Assembly: GCF_024494655.1 (NCBI RefSeq)
Contig: NZ_JANHDL010000009.1
Coordinates: 1-64,000 of the forward strand
DNA length: 64,000 nucleotides
Source: Halorubrum laminariae
GTDB lineage: Archaea; Halobacteriota; Halobacteria; Halobacteriales; Haloferacaceae
Reading direction: 5' to 3'
Made by a program: the position numbers and the translations under genes. Position 1 is the stretch's first letter; every line of letters starts with the position of its first letter. Positions 24,392-34,000 of the stretch are shown piece after piece. The notes beneath the pieces are model-generated. The model made no database searches and was not told where the DNA came from. It saw nothing but the letters and a program-made list of their open reading frames with translations.

Positions 24392-24766
24392 CTACGAGAG
24401 GTGTTCGGCCACGTCCGTCGAGGAGACCATTCCGAGGTAGTCGTCGTCGACGACCGGGAGGTGTTTGACACCGTACATCGTCATCATCGCCGCGACTTCC
24501 TCCATCATGAGGTCTGGAGTCACCGTCTCGACATTCTCGGTCATCACGTCGCGGACGCTCGTCGACTCGATCTCGCGCTCCTCGGCGACCGCGCCGACGA
24601 TGTCGCTCTGGGTGACGATACAGCCGCCGCCGGTCGTGACGACGAGCGCGCTGATTCCGTCGGCGTCCATCCGTCGCGCCGCGTCGCGCAGGGGTTCGTC
24701 CGCACCGATCGTCTCCAGTGGCGTCGACATGATATCGCTGACGCGGGTCCGATCGTTCAGGTCCAT
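24392..24766 (-). CDS. CBS-domain pair protein (first of two)
   Basis: A 124-residue protein made of two CBS motifs: VSDIMSTPLETIGADEPLRDAARRM ... IVTQSDIVGAV and VRDVMTENVETVTPDLMMEEVAAMM ... LGMVSSTDVAEHL. A tandem CBS pair forms a Bateman module that binds adenosine nucleotides or SAM and usually regulates a partner protein. No effector domain is attached. A paralog lies 62 bp upstream on the same strand, suggesting a duplication and possible joint regulation. Confidence 0.9.
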   Translation of the reverse strand: MDLNDRTRVSDIMSTPLETIGADEPLRDAARRMDADGISALVVTTGGGCIVTQSDIVGAVAEEREIESTSVRDVMTENVETVTPDLMMEEVAAMMTMYGVKHLPVVDDDYLGMVSSTDVAEHLS

Positions 24767-24828
24767 ACCATGTCGTGTGCTATCACGTTAGATTACTCTT
24801 CCGGAATACGCAATCGGGCAAGTCATCG

Positions 24829-25212
24829 CTACCGGGCCTTCGAGAGGAACACCGTGAGATCGGTCGTCGAGACCATGCCGATCAGTCGGCCGTCTTCGGA
24901 GGTCACCGGCAAGTGGGTGTACCCGTGTGCTGTCGGCTCCGCCAATTCCTCGACGGTGTCGTCGGGTCCGATAGTGACAACCTCGTGTGTCATGAACGCG
25001 TCGACGGTCGTCTCGTCTTCCGGGTCGTTCTCGTGGACCAGCGAGACGAAGTCAGTAGCTGTAATCAATCCCGTCAGTCGACCGCTGTCGACGACCAGAA
25101 CGGAACTCACGCCGGTATCGAGCATCAGCGTCGCGGCGTCGGCCGCCGTGGCGTCCGGTCCGATCGTGACGAGATCCGTCGACATAATCTTCTCTACTGC
25201 TGGCGTATCCAT
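24829..25212 (-). CDS. CBS-domain pair protein (second of two)
   Basis: A 127-residue stand-alone Bateman module: VEKIMSTDLVTIGPDATAADAATLM ... LITATDFVSLV, then VDAFMTHEVVTIGPDDTVEELAEP ... IGMVSSTDLTVFL. It has the same layout as its neighbour and shares the MVSSTD segment, so the two are paralogs. The ATG at 25212 is preceded by GTTAAATG-like AT sequence. The ligand cannot be predicted from sequence. Confidence 0.9.
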   Translation of the reverse strand: MDTPAVEKIMSTDLVTIGPDATAADAATLMLDTGVSSVLVVDSGRLTGLITATDFVSLVHENDPEDETTVDAFMTHEVVTIGPDDTVEELAEPTAHGYTHLPVTSEDGRLIGMVSTTDLTVFLSKAR

Positions 25213-25295
25213 GTTAAATGCTACCGTGCTACAACGATATCAAAGGCAGGGGCGATGCACGACGGTGCGTGCGGTTTCGTCGGTTCCGTGATGAC

Positions 25296-26093
25296 TCACT
25301 CGTCGAGCAGTTCGTCCGGTGCGCCCGCCAGTCCGGCGAGCGCGTCGGATTCGACGTGATGCAGGTCGCCAGGGATCACGAGCAGGTGGAGTGGGTCACC
25401 GAAATCGCGGCCGGCGAGCGCGCTCAGCCGGTCGGCGGCGACGACGGCGGTCGGCGACCCGGCACGCGCGACGACGACAGCCAGCTCGTCCTCCCAGCCC
25501 TCGGCAAGCAACTCGGCGGCGGTGTCGGCGGTCATGTACTCCTCGTGGTCGGGATCCAAGCCCGTCGGGCCGGTGCCGACCTTGATGTCGAGGTAGACCA
25601 CGGTGTGAAGCCCGCGCTCGCGGTTCGTCTCGATCGTCTCGATCACGCTCTCCGGCACGTCGCCGCCGCCGTGCGCGTACGGGAACGGGAGCGTCGTCGC
25701 CTTACCGAACCGGTAGTTCTGGAGCCCGGTGAGACTCGACGCGGCCGACTGCGCGGTCACGCCGTGGATCACGCGCGTGTCAATTCCGCGCTCTTCGGCG
25801 CGGAGCCGGAGGTCCGTGTGGGTCGTCGAGATCATCGTGTCGCCGGCGGTGCAGAACGCGACGTCGCCGTCCGCGGCCGCGTCGAGGATCGTAGACGGGT
25901 CTCGTTCGACGCTCTCGCGCGGGCGTACCTCGATGTCGATGTCGTGGGACGCCTCCAGATCGACCACGTCCGTGCCGACGAGCTTGCTGGTGTAGAACTC
26001 GGCGAAGACGCGGTCAGCCGCTCGGAGCGCCTCGCGTCCCTCGACGGTGACCGACCGCTCGTCGTAGAGACCGAGCCCGATGAACGTGAGCAT
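25296..26093 (-). CDS. dph5: Diphthine synthase
   Basis: A 265-residue SAM-dependent methyltransferase that trimethylates the modified His of elongation factor 2 during diphthamide formation. The family signature MLTFIGLGLYDERSVTVEGREALRAADRVFAEFYTS starts at the chosen ATG, 26093; GDVAFCTAGDTMISTTHTDLRLRA and VIHGVTAQSAASSLTGLQNYRFGKATTLPF are also typical. The longer open frame upstream is hydrophobic and Ala-rich and is discarded. It is divergent from the oxidoreductase operon at 26256. Confidence 0.95.
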   Translation of the reverse strand: MLTFIGLGLYDERSVTVEGREALRAADRVFAEFYTSKLVGTDVVDLEASHDIDIEVRPRESVERDPSTILDAAADGDVAFCTAGDTMISTTHTDLRLRAEERGIDTRVIHGVTAQSAASSLTGLQNYRFGKATTLPFPYAHGGGDVPESVIETIETNRERGLHTVVYLDIKVGTGPTGLDPDHEEYMTADTAAELLAEGWEDELAVVVARAGSPTAVVAADRLSALAGRDFGDPLHLLVIPGDLHHVESDALAGLAGAPDELLDE

Positions 26094-26255
26094 GCTCTCG
26101 GTCGGAGTGGCGGCGGCTAAAAGGTACGGAACCGCGGCGGCGACGGCGGGCGGTCCCGTATTCTTCACGATCGTCCCTTGTGATTCCATAGCAAGCACTA
26201 AGAGGTAACCAACACAAGGCCAAGCTACGAGGCCTACACGGGCTCACACACCACT

Positions 26256-28151
26256 ATGACTGACGACGAACTCATCTGGCGGATCTCGGGGGGGTCCGGT
26301 GACGGGATCGCTTCGACGAGCCAGAACTTCGCGAAGGCCCTGATGCGATCGGGGCTGAACGTCTTCACGCATCGCCACTACCCGTCGCGGATCCGCGGGG
26401 GCCACACGTACACCGAAGTCCGCGCGTCTTCGGACCCGGTACGGTCCCGCGGAGACGGATACAACTTCCTGCTGGCGCTCGGCGACTCGTTCGCCCGCAA
26501 CCCACAGGAGGAGGCCGTCTACGGGAACGAAGAGATCAAACCGCTCTCGGAGAACCTCGATGAACTCCGCGAGGGCGGCGTCATCGTATACGACGAGGGG
26601 CTGCTCGACGCCTCCGAGATTCCGAACTTCGAGGAGCGCGCCGAGGAGAACAACTGGCACGTATACCCCCTCGACCTTCGCGGGCTCGCCCGCGACATGG
26701 GTCGTGAGGTCATGCGCAACACCGCCGGCGTCGGCGCGACGTGCGCGCTGATCGGCATGGACCTCGACCACGTCGAGGACCTCATGCGCGACGCGATGCC
26801 GGAGAAGATCCTCGACCCGAACGTCGAGATCCTCGAGACGGCCTACGACCAGGTCCAAGAGGAGTACGACATCGACGCGCCAGACGTGAGCGTGCCGACG
26901 GGCGAACACGACGAGACGCAGCTGCTCATGTCCGGGTCAGACGCCATCTCCTACGGTGCCATCGACGAGGGCTGTCGGTTCATCGCCGGCTACCCGATGA
27001 CACCGTGGACCGAGGTGTTCACCATCATGACGAAACACCTGCCGAAACTCGGCGGGATCTCGGAGCAGGTCGAAGACGAGATCGCGGCGGCCGCGCTCGC
27101 GGTCGGCGCGTCTCACGCGGGCGTCAAGGCCATGTCCGGCTCTTCCGGTGGCGGCTTCGCGCTGATGTCCGAGCCGCTCGGGCTCGCGGAGATGACGGAG
27201 ACGCCCGTCGTCCTCGTCGAGGCCATGCGCGCCGGTCCGTCGACCGGAATGCCGACGAAGCCGGAGCAGTCCGATCTGGAACACGTCCTGTACACCTCAC
27301 AGGGCGACTCCCAGCGCGTCGTCTTAGCGCCGGGGACCGTCGAGGAGGCGTACACGCAATCGCGGCTCGCCTTCCGGCTGGCCTACGAGTACCAGATCCC
27401 GTCGATCCTGCTGTACGACCAGAAGCTCGGCGGCGAACTCGTCAACGTCCCCAAGAGCCACTTCGACCGCGAGCCAAACCCGACGCTCGGCAAGACGCTG
27501 GCGGAGGACGCGCTTGCGGAGCAGCCGCACTCGGCCGACGGGAAGTTCCACCGGTTCCAACACGATGTCGACGATGGCGTCTCACCGCGGTCGCTCCCCG
27601 GCCAGAAGGGCGGTCGCTTCCTCGCGACCGGTAACGAGCACGACCCGACCGGTCACATCGCCGAGTCGCCGGAGAACCGCGTCGCGCAGATCGACCGGCG
27701 GACCGAGAAGTTGGAGGCGATCCGCGCCGACCTCGACGCCGAGGACACCGGCTCGTACGCCGGGCCCGAGGATGCCCAGTACGGCATCCTCACCTTCGGC
27801 AGCCAGCAGGGCACCGTCGAGGAGGCCGTCGGTCGCCTCAACGACGCGGGAATTTCCGTGAAATCGTACAGCGTCTCCGACATGCTCCCGTTCCCGACCG
27901 AGCAGGTCGAGGCGTTCGTCGAGAGCGTCGACGAGGTGCTCGTCGTCGAGATGACCGCTTCGGGGCAGTTCCGCGGGCTCGTTCAGAAGAACCTCGGCCG
28001 CTACGGCGAGAAGCTGTCGAGCCTGCTGAAGTACAACGGGAACCCGTTCGAGCCAGCAGAGATCGTCGACGGGTTCGAGGCCGCTATCATTGAGGGCGAC
28101 GGCGACGCGTCCAGCCATCAGACCACCTTCGTCCCAGCCGCAGGTGACTAA
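26256..28151 (+). CDS. porA: 2-oxoacid:ferredoxin oxidoreductase alpha subunit (probably pyruvate type)
   Basis: A 631-residue fused gamma-alpha subunit. The gamma domain begins LIWRISGGSGDGIASTSQNF with SRIRGGHTYTEVR, and the alpha domain begins near residue 225 with CRFIAGYPMTPWTEVF and the CoA/TPP-proximal segment EAMRAGPSTGMPTKPEQSD. The C-terminal domain ends LSSLLKYNGNPFEPAEIVDGFE. The enzyme oxidises a 2-oxoacid to acyl-CoA with ferredoxin as acceptor. From memory, the haloarchaeal 2-oxoglutarate enzyme is shorter and has a different N-terminus, so I favour pyruvate (PorA); the substrate is an inference. The beta subunit follows after 2 bp. Confidence 0.85.
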   Translation: MTDDELIWRISGGSGDGIASTSQNFAKALMRSGLNVFTHRHYPSRIRGGHTYTEVRASSDPVRSRGDGYNFLLALGDSFARNPQEEAVYGNEEIKPLSENLDELREGGVIVYDEGLLDASEIPNFEERAEENNWHVYPLDLRGLARDMGREVMRNTAGVGATCALIGMDLDHVEDLMRDAMPEKILDPNVEILETAYDQVQEEYDIDAPDVSVPTGEHDETQLLMSGSDAISYGAIDEGCRFIAGYPMTPWTEVFTIMTKHLPKLGGISEQVEDEIAAAALAVGASHAGVKAMSGSSGGGFALMSEPLGLAEMTETPVVLVEAMRAGPSTGMPTKPEQSDLEHVLYTSQGDSQRVVLAPGTVEEAYTQSRLAFRLAYEYQIPSILLYDQKLGGELVNVPKSHFDREPNPTLGKTLAEDALAEQPHSADGKFHRFQHDVDDGVSPRSLPGQKGGRFLATGNEHDPTGHIAESPENRVAQIDRRTEKLEAIRADLDAEDTGSYAGPEDAQYGILTFGSQQGTVEEAVGRLNDAGISVKSYSVSDMLPFPTEQVEAFVESVDEVLVVEMTASGQFRGLVQKNLGRYGEKLSSLLKYNGNPFEPAEIVDGFEAAIIEGDGDASSHQTTFVPAAGD

Positions 28152-28153
28152 CA

Positions 28154-29092
28154 ATGAGCACGTTTTCAGCAATCGGAGAGGAGCGAGAGATCGACCGCGA
28201 CGAGTACACTCCCGGCGTCGAGCCGCAGCCGACGTGGTGTCCGGGTTGCGGTGACTTCAGCGTCCTGAAGGCACTGAAACAGGCGCTTCCCGAAGTCGGG
28301 CGGACGCCCGAAGAGACGCTGCTGTGTACCGGAATCGGCTGTTCCGGTAAGCTGAACAGCTACCTCGACACGTACGGCTTCCACACGATCCACGGGCGAT
28401 CGCTTCCCGTGGCCCGCGCCGCGAAGCTCGCCAACCCGGACCTCGAAGTCATCGCCGCCGGCGGCGACGGCGACGGCTACGGGATCGGCGGGAACCACTT
28501 CATCCACACGGCTCGGGAAAACCACGACATGACGTACATCGTCTTCAACAACGAGATATTCGGGCTCACAAAGGGACAGACCTCCCCGACCAGCCCCAAG
28601 GGCCACAAGTCGAAGACGCAACCGTCTGGCAGCGCCAAGGAGCCGATCAAGCCGCTCTCGATGTCGCTCAACGCCGGCGCTTCCTACGTCGCCCGCACCG
28701 CCGCGGTCAACCCCAACCAGGCGAAGGAGATCATCATCGAGGCGATCAACCACGACGGCTTCGCGCACGTCGACTTCCTCACCCAGTGTCCGACTTGGAA
28801 CAAGGACGCGCGCCAGTACGTCCCGTACATCGATGTCAACGAGTCCGACGACTACGACTTCGACAAGACGGACCGCGTCGAGGCACAGGAGATGATGCGG
28901 ACGACCGAGGAGTCGCTCTACGAGGGCGAAGTCCTCACCGGTCGGTTCTACGTCGACGAGGACCGTCCGTCATACGGAGAAGAGAAGCGCGCTATCGGCG
29001 AGATGCCTGAGGAGCCGCTGGCAGAGCGCTACTGGGACGACGACTACGAATGGGAGCGCTCGCACGACCAGTTCCTCGACAAGCACGCCTGA
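28154..29092 (+). CDS. porB: 2-oxoacid:ferredoxin oxidoreductase beta subunit (probably pyruvate type)
   Basis: A 312-residue thiamine-diphosphate subunit. The TPP motif lies in IAAGGDGDGYGIGGNHFIH, and cluster Cys occur at C29 and C32 (TWCPGCGDF), C63 (GIGCSG) and in DFLTQCPTWN; these bind one [4Fe-4S] cluster passing electrons to ferredoxin. The C-terminal 70 residues are acidic. The gene starts 2 bp after the alpha-subunit stop and forms one operon with it. An Lrp-type gene 106 bp further on is a possible regulator. Confidence 0.87.
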   Translation: MSTFSAIGEEREIDRDEYTPGVEPQPTWCPGCGDFSVLKALKQALPEVGRTPEETLLCTGIGCSGKLNSYLDTYGFHTIHGRSLPVARAAKLANPDLEVIAAGGDGDGYGIGGNHFIHTARENHDMTYIVFNNEIFGLTKGQTSPTSPKGHKSKTQPSGSAKEPIKPLSMSLNAGASYVARTAAVNPNQAKEIIIEAINHDGFAHVDFLTQCPTWNKDARQYVPYIDVNESDDYDFDKTDRVEAQEMMRTTEESLYEGEVLTGRFYVDEDRPSYGEEKRAIGEMPEEPLAERYWDDDYEWERSHDQFLDKHA

Positions 29093-29198
29093 CGCCGCCG
29101 TAGATCGGGATTGTCTACAGTTCCGTTCCGGTTCGGTGTCCGTTCGACTCGTTTTCTCATTCGCAAGGTATTTTTTCTATGGAGGCAAACGTACCGGT

Positions 29199-29627
29199 AT
29201 GAGTACGGTATCGACCGAAGAACGGATCCTATCGGTGTTAGAGGAGGACGCGCAGGCGTCTTGCGCGGAGATTGCCGAACGGGCTGATGTCTCGAAGCCC
29301 ACGGTGCGAAAGTACATCGATCGCCTAGAGGAGAAGGGCGTAATAGTGGGGTACTCGGCGGAGATTGACCCGAAGAAGCTCTCGTCGCAGTCGATCGCCA
29401 TGGTCGGGATGGATGTCGACTCCGGCAAGTACGTCGGAGCGACTCGCGAACTGAAAGCGCTCGACGAGGTACAGGCCCTGTACACCTCTTCTGGCGATCA
29501 CATGTTGATGGCCGAGGTCCGCGCGGGCGACGGCGACGAGCTTGGCGACGTGATATCCGAGAAGCTACTGGCGATCGACGGCGTCACCGCCGCTCACCCC
29601 TCGTTCCTGCAGGAACGCCTGAAGTGA
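29199..29627 (+). CDS. Lrp/AsnC-family regulator
   Basis: A 142-residue regulator: winged helix at residues 8-55 (ILSVLEEDAQASCAEIAERADVSKPTVRKYIDRLEEKGVI) and a C-terminal RAM/AsnC ligand domain (SIAMVGMDVDSGKYVGATRE ... HMLMAEVRAGDGDELGDVI). The ATG at 29199 follows an AT-rich element (TATTTTTTC) about 20-30 bp upstream. It is downstream of the oxidoreductase pair but has its own promoter-like sequence, so it may respond to amino acids and regulate the pair; that is inference from position. Confidence 0.88.
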   Translation: MSTVSTEERILSVLEEDAQASCAEIAERADVSKPTVRKYIDRLEEKGVIVGYSAEIDPKKLSSQSIAMVGMDVDSGKYVGATRELKALDEVQALYTSSGDHMLMAEVRAGDGDELGDVISEKLLAIDGVTAAHPSFLQERLK

Positions 29628-29635
29628 ACTACCCC

Positions 29636-29870
29636 ACCCTACCGCTCGCCTGACGACTCGCGCTTGAGGGTGTCGTCAGAACTCTCCGAGTTCTGACTGC
29701 TAACCAGAAGTCTTTGACTTCTGGTGATGGGGCTTCCTGTTTCCACGACGCACTTTGCAGATACGGACGTATCCATAGGGAGCGCAGTCTCCACAGGCGT
29801 TGATTCGGAGCGTCCCGCTCCTAACCGCGTCTTGATACCGCGAGTAAGTTCGGGTTGGTCTCTCGGTCCC
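29636..29870 (+). mobile_element. Noncoding block with three consecutive perfect hairpins
   Basis: Arms TGACGAC/GTCGTCA span 29651-29678, TCAGAACTC/GAGTTCTGA are 29676-29684 and 29688-29696 with a three-base loop, and ACCAGAAGTC/GACTTCTGGT are 29703-29712 and 29716-29725 with a three-base loop. The block opens with CTACCCCACCCTACCGCTC, like the block at 10.9 kb. Sequence 29750-29830 resembles flanks of haloarchaeal TnpB-type elements as I remember them but encodes nothing complete. I read it as a decayed IS200/IS605-type element or a structured RNA. Confidence 0.45.
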
Positions 29871-29882
29871 GCGGAAGCGCTT

Positions 29883-30377
29883 CTACCGATACGCGAGTGC
29901 GACGAGGACCGATGCGACCGCCGCGACACTCAGCGTCGCGCCCGCGACGGCGGCGTCGCTCGCTCCGGCTAGGACGCCCACGAGGGGGAGACAGAGCAGT
30001 GTGCCAACCCATATCGTGGCACCCCCGAGTCGACGCGCTCGCTCGCGACTCACGTCCGGCGTCGTCAGGAGTTCGCGCCGGTCCCGGAAGCGGACGAGCC
30101 ATCCGAGGACGAGCGAGCCGACAGCTGCGACGCCGAGCGCGCCAGCGGCGACGAACCGATCGGAGAGGTCTAGGGTAATAGCCGCGGCGAGCGCGAGCAG
30201 GAACCCACCGGTCCCCGCGAGCACGGCGGCGTTCGCTCGCGCGCCCGCGTCGTCGCGGTCGTCGATCCCGTAGAGCCGTCGGAGCCGGCTCCCAGAGGGA
30301 AGGCTCGCGAGGGCGACGATCACAAGCGCGACGCCGAGAGCAACGAGGAGAGCGGAACCGAAATCGACGGGGACCAT
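29883..30377 (-). CDS. Hypothetical integral membrane protein
   Basis: A 164-residue protein with about five membrane segments (SALLVALGVALVIVALASLP; AAVLAGTGGFLLALAAAI; FVAAGALGVAAVGSLVLGWL; IWVGTLLCLPLVGVLAG; AGATLSVAAVASVLVALAY) and two charged cytoplasmic loops (GSRLRRLYGIDDRDD and RFRDRRELLTTPDVSRERARR). The ATG at 30377 is chosen because the upstream frame is Arg/Ser-rich. No family is recognised with confidence; a DUF3784-like membrane family is possible. It shares its strand with the acetyltransferase but lies 61 bp away. Confidence 0.7.
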   Translation of the reverse strand: MVPVDFGSALLVALGVALVIVALASLPSGSRLRRLYGIDDRDDAGARANAAVLAGTGGFLLALAAAITLDLSDRFVAAGALGVAAVGSLVLGWLVRFRDRRELLTTPDVSRERARRLGGATIWVGTLLCLPLVGVLAGASDAAVAGATLSVAAVASVLVALAYR

Positions 30378-30438
30378 CGTCGGCCAGTCGTGAGTGTGCC
30401 AGCCACTTAATTTTCCGCGATAGCGGACGCCAAACGCG

Positions 30439-30909
30439 TCACCGAAGCGCGCCGATGTCAGTGACAACGATCGTTTCGTCGCCCGCGGGACCGCGTCGCG
30501 TCTCTCGCGGTTCAAACCCGTGCGCGGTGAAGAACTCGTGTGCGTCCGGGCTGTCGGTGGGGACGCTCGCCCGGAGGGTGTCGACACCGCGGTCGGTCAC
30601 CGACGACGCGACGCGCGAGAGCAAGTCGGCGGCGAGGCCCTCGCCCGCGTGGTTCGGATGAACCCATAGAGCGAGCAGCTCCGCCTCCGACCCCCGGTCG
30701 TCGGGGTGCGCGATGGCGACGCCGACGGGACCGTCGTCGTCTTCCATCAGGAAGGACCACTCCGCCTCCGCGGCGGCCTCGCGGACGCCGGCGGCGGACA
30801 CATCCAGAAGGGGGGATCCGATATCGTCGAAAACGGTCGTCTCACGAGACCGCGAGACAGCCGTCCGCAGGGCCTCCGCGTCGTCGGGCCGGGCCGCCCG
30901 GACTTGCAT
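30439..30909 (-). CDS. GNAT-family N-acetyltransferase
   Basis: A 156-residue GNAT protein. The acetyl-CoA site is LLALWVHPNHAGEGLAADLLSRVASSV, where the usual R/Q-x-x-G-x-G/A motif appears as NHAGEGLA; strand 4 is WSFLMEDDDGPVGVAIAHP and the C-terminal motif is SPDAHEFFTAHGFEPRETR. Single domain, cytoplasmic. Substrate unknown; small molecules and protein N-termini are both possible. The ATG at 30909 begins the typical MQVRAARPDDAEAL. Confidence 0.87.
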   Translation of the reverse strand: MQVRAARPDDAEALRTAVSRSRETTVFDDIGSPLLDVSAAGVREAAAEAEWSFLMEDDDGPVGVAIAHPDDRGSEAELLALWVHPNHAGEGLAADLLSRVASSVTDRGVDTLRASVPTDSPDAHEFFTAHGFEPRETRRGPAGDETIVVTDIGALR

Positions 30910-31059
30910 ACGTGACCATGGGGAAAGCGGCCACCTATAGGTTTCGGGATGTCAATTTTTCCGCGTGCCGACACTCGAAGAGCGACCGCTCGTCTCGTTG
31001 TCGGTCTCACAGACGCGCCGATCGATTCGGCCGTCGATACGGCAGTGTCGATCGGTCGC

Positions 31060-34000
31060 CTACGCGACCGGTTCGATCCCGATAGTGACAATGATGTCCT
31101 CGACATCCCACTCCTCGACAAGCCCGCCGTCGGCGTCCGCCGCCTCGCTCGGGTCGTCGAGCCACGCGTCGGCCCGGACCTCGCCGGCGATAAGGTCGGC
31201 GTGCTCGTCGACGAAGCCGGTGACGCGGTCGTCGTCAACATCGACGCCGACGCGGATCCGCGCTTCCACGTCGAGGTCGAGATCCTTCCGCATTTCCTGA
31301 ACCCGTCGGATCACGTCGCGGGCGTACCCTTCAGATTCGATCTCGGGAGTCAGGGAGGTGTCGACGTAGACGACCCCGCCATCGAACTCGACGCCGGTGA
31401 CGTTTTCCGGGGGCTCGGCGACGTACTCGACCATCGCGTCGTCGAGGTCGACGGGCTCGCCGTCGACCGTCATCTCGCCGGACTCGACGGCCTCGCGAGT
31501 CGCGCCGTCGAGCGCACTCATCACCTTCTGTGCGTCGCCGCCGAAGGCCGGACCGATCTCGGCCATCTGCGGCTCGGCGGTCTCGACGAGCTCGTCGAAG
31601 GCGTCGGTGACGCGAACCTCGCGGGCGTTGACCCGATCGGCGATGAGGTCGGCGAGGCGGTCGACCGCGCCGGCGACCGCGTCGTCATCGGTCTCGACGA
31701 CGACGCGCGGCACGGGCCATCGGAGCTTGCGGCCGGCCTGCTGGCGGGCGTTGGCCGCGGCCTCCTCGACGTTCCGGAGAACCGTAACGTCGCGTTCGAG
31801 GGCCGGGTCGCGCAGGTCGTCGGTCGGCTCGGGGTAGTCGAGTTGGTGGACGGTGGTCGCCCCGCCGTCGAGCGTCTGGTACATCCGCTCGGAGAGGTAG
31901 GGCGCGATCGGTGCGAGCAGTCGGATCACCTCGTCGAGGACGGTCGCGAGCGTCGCGTACGCGCCGCGCTTCGAGTCGGAGTCGGCCTCCTCCCACATCC
32001 GGTCGCGGACGGCCTTGACGTAGAATCGGGACACGTCCTGCGTGACGAACTCGATCACGGCGTTTACCGCGTCAGCGACGCGGTAGTCGGCCCACGCCTC
32101 TTCTACCTCTGTCTCGACCGACTGGAGCCGCGAGAGAACCCACTCGTCGACGAGTTCGAGGTCGCCGTCGGCGAGGTCGGCCGCGGCGGGATCGTAGCCG
32201 TCCAGATCCATGTATTCGAGCGGGAAGCGGAACACGTTCCAGAGGATGTTGAGCTTGCCATGGATCTCTCCCAGTCCGTCCCACTCGAACGCGAGGTCGA
32301 CGCCCTGCTGGTCGTGGCTGAGGAGGTAGGTTCGGAGCGGGTCGCGCCCGGCGCGGTCGATCGCCTCCTCGGGAGTGACGATGTTTCCGACGGACTTGGA
32401 CATCTTCCGACCGTCCTCGTCGTTCGCGAACCCGTGCATGACGACCTCGTCGTAGGGAATCTCGCCGACTGCGGCGGTTCCCATGCCGAGCTGCGACCAG
32501 AACCATCCGCGCGTCTGGTCGTGCGCTTCGATGATCAGGTCGGCGGGCCACAGCTCGTCGTGTGCGGTCTCGTCGCTTGGGTAGCCCAGCGTTCCCCACG
32601 TGGCGACGGAGGAGTCGAGCCACACGTCGAACACGTCTTCGACGCGGCGGTACGTCGTGCCGTCCTCGACGATCGCCAGGTCGTCAACCGAGGGGCGGTG
32701 GAGGTCGATCGATTCGGGGTCGACGTCCTCTTCGACGCGCTCCGCTAGCTCCTCTCGGGTGCCGATCACGATCATGTCCTCGTCGAGCGTGTCGGGATCG
32801 GCGTCTGCCGGCACCCAGATCGGGATCGGGATGCCCCAGTAGCGCTGGCGAGAGACGTTCCAGTCGGGCGCGTCCTCGATGAAGTCGCGGAAGCGGTTGT
32901 CCCGCGCCCACTGCGGATGCCACTCCGACTCCTCCATGTTATCCAAAAGATCCTCCTTGACGTCCGTGATCGAGATGAACCACTGGTCGGTGACGAGTTG
33001 GATGATCCCAGTGTCACACCGCCAGCAGTGCCCGTAGCTGTGCTCGACGGTGCCGTGTGCGAGCATGTGGCCGTCGGCGACCAAGTCGTCGATGATCTCG
33101 TCGTTGGCGTCGCGGACGAACCGGCCGGCGTACTCGCCGGCGACTTCGGTGAACACGCCGTTGGGACCGACCGGACAGTAGATGTCGAGCCCCAGTTCGC
33201 TACCGCGGTGGAAGTCCTCCTCACCGTGGCCGGGTGCGGAGTGGACGAGTCCGGTGCGGTCGGCCTCGACGTAGTCGGCAGCGTACACCTCGCCTGCACC
33301 CTCGAAGTCGGGGTACTCGGCGACATGGTTGGCGAGCGGGTGGTCGTACGTCCAGCCGAGCATCTCCGCGCCCGTCAGTTCGCTCTCGATCTCGTAGTCC
33401 TCGTATCGCCCTTCTTGGAGCACGTCTTCGACGCACGCTTCTGCGATGTACAGCAGTTCCTCCTCTCCGTCCTTCTCCGCGCGGACCGCGTTGTAGGTGA
33501 GATCCTCGTCGACCGCGACGAAGGTGTTCGCCGGAATGGTCCACGGGGTCGTCGTCCAGATGACGAGGCTCCCCTCCCGATCTGACAGCGGGAACTTCAC
33601 GTAGATAGACGGGTCCTCCACGTCCTCGTACTCGACCTCGTTGTTGGCGAGGCCAGTCTCACAGCGCGGGCACTGCGAGATGGAGCGTTTCCCCTGCTCG
33701 ACGAGCCCATTGTCTGCGACCTCCGAGAACGCCCACCAGGCGGCCTCCATGTACTCCGGCGAGATGGTCTCGTAGGGGTCCTCCCAGTCCATCCACACGC
33801 CGATAGATTTGAAATCCTCATCCATTGCCGCTCGGTTGTCGAGCGCAAACTCCTTGCACGTCTCGATGAACGACTCCATCCCGTACTCCTCGATGTCTCG
33901 CTTGTTCTCGAAGCCGAGTTCCTCCTCGACTTTCACCTCGATCGGGAGCCCGTGCATGTCGTACCCCGGCCGGTCTGTGACCCGATGACCGGTCATCCGC

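Noticed and set aside
29883..30587. Longer start for the membrane protein at 29.9 kb
   Set aside because: Residues added by the earlier start are Arg/Ser-rich and overlap the acetyltransferase gene; the ATG at 30377 leads directly into the first membrane segment.
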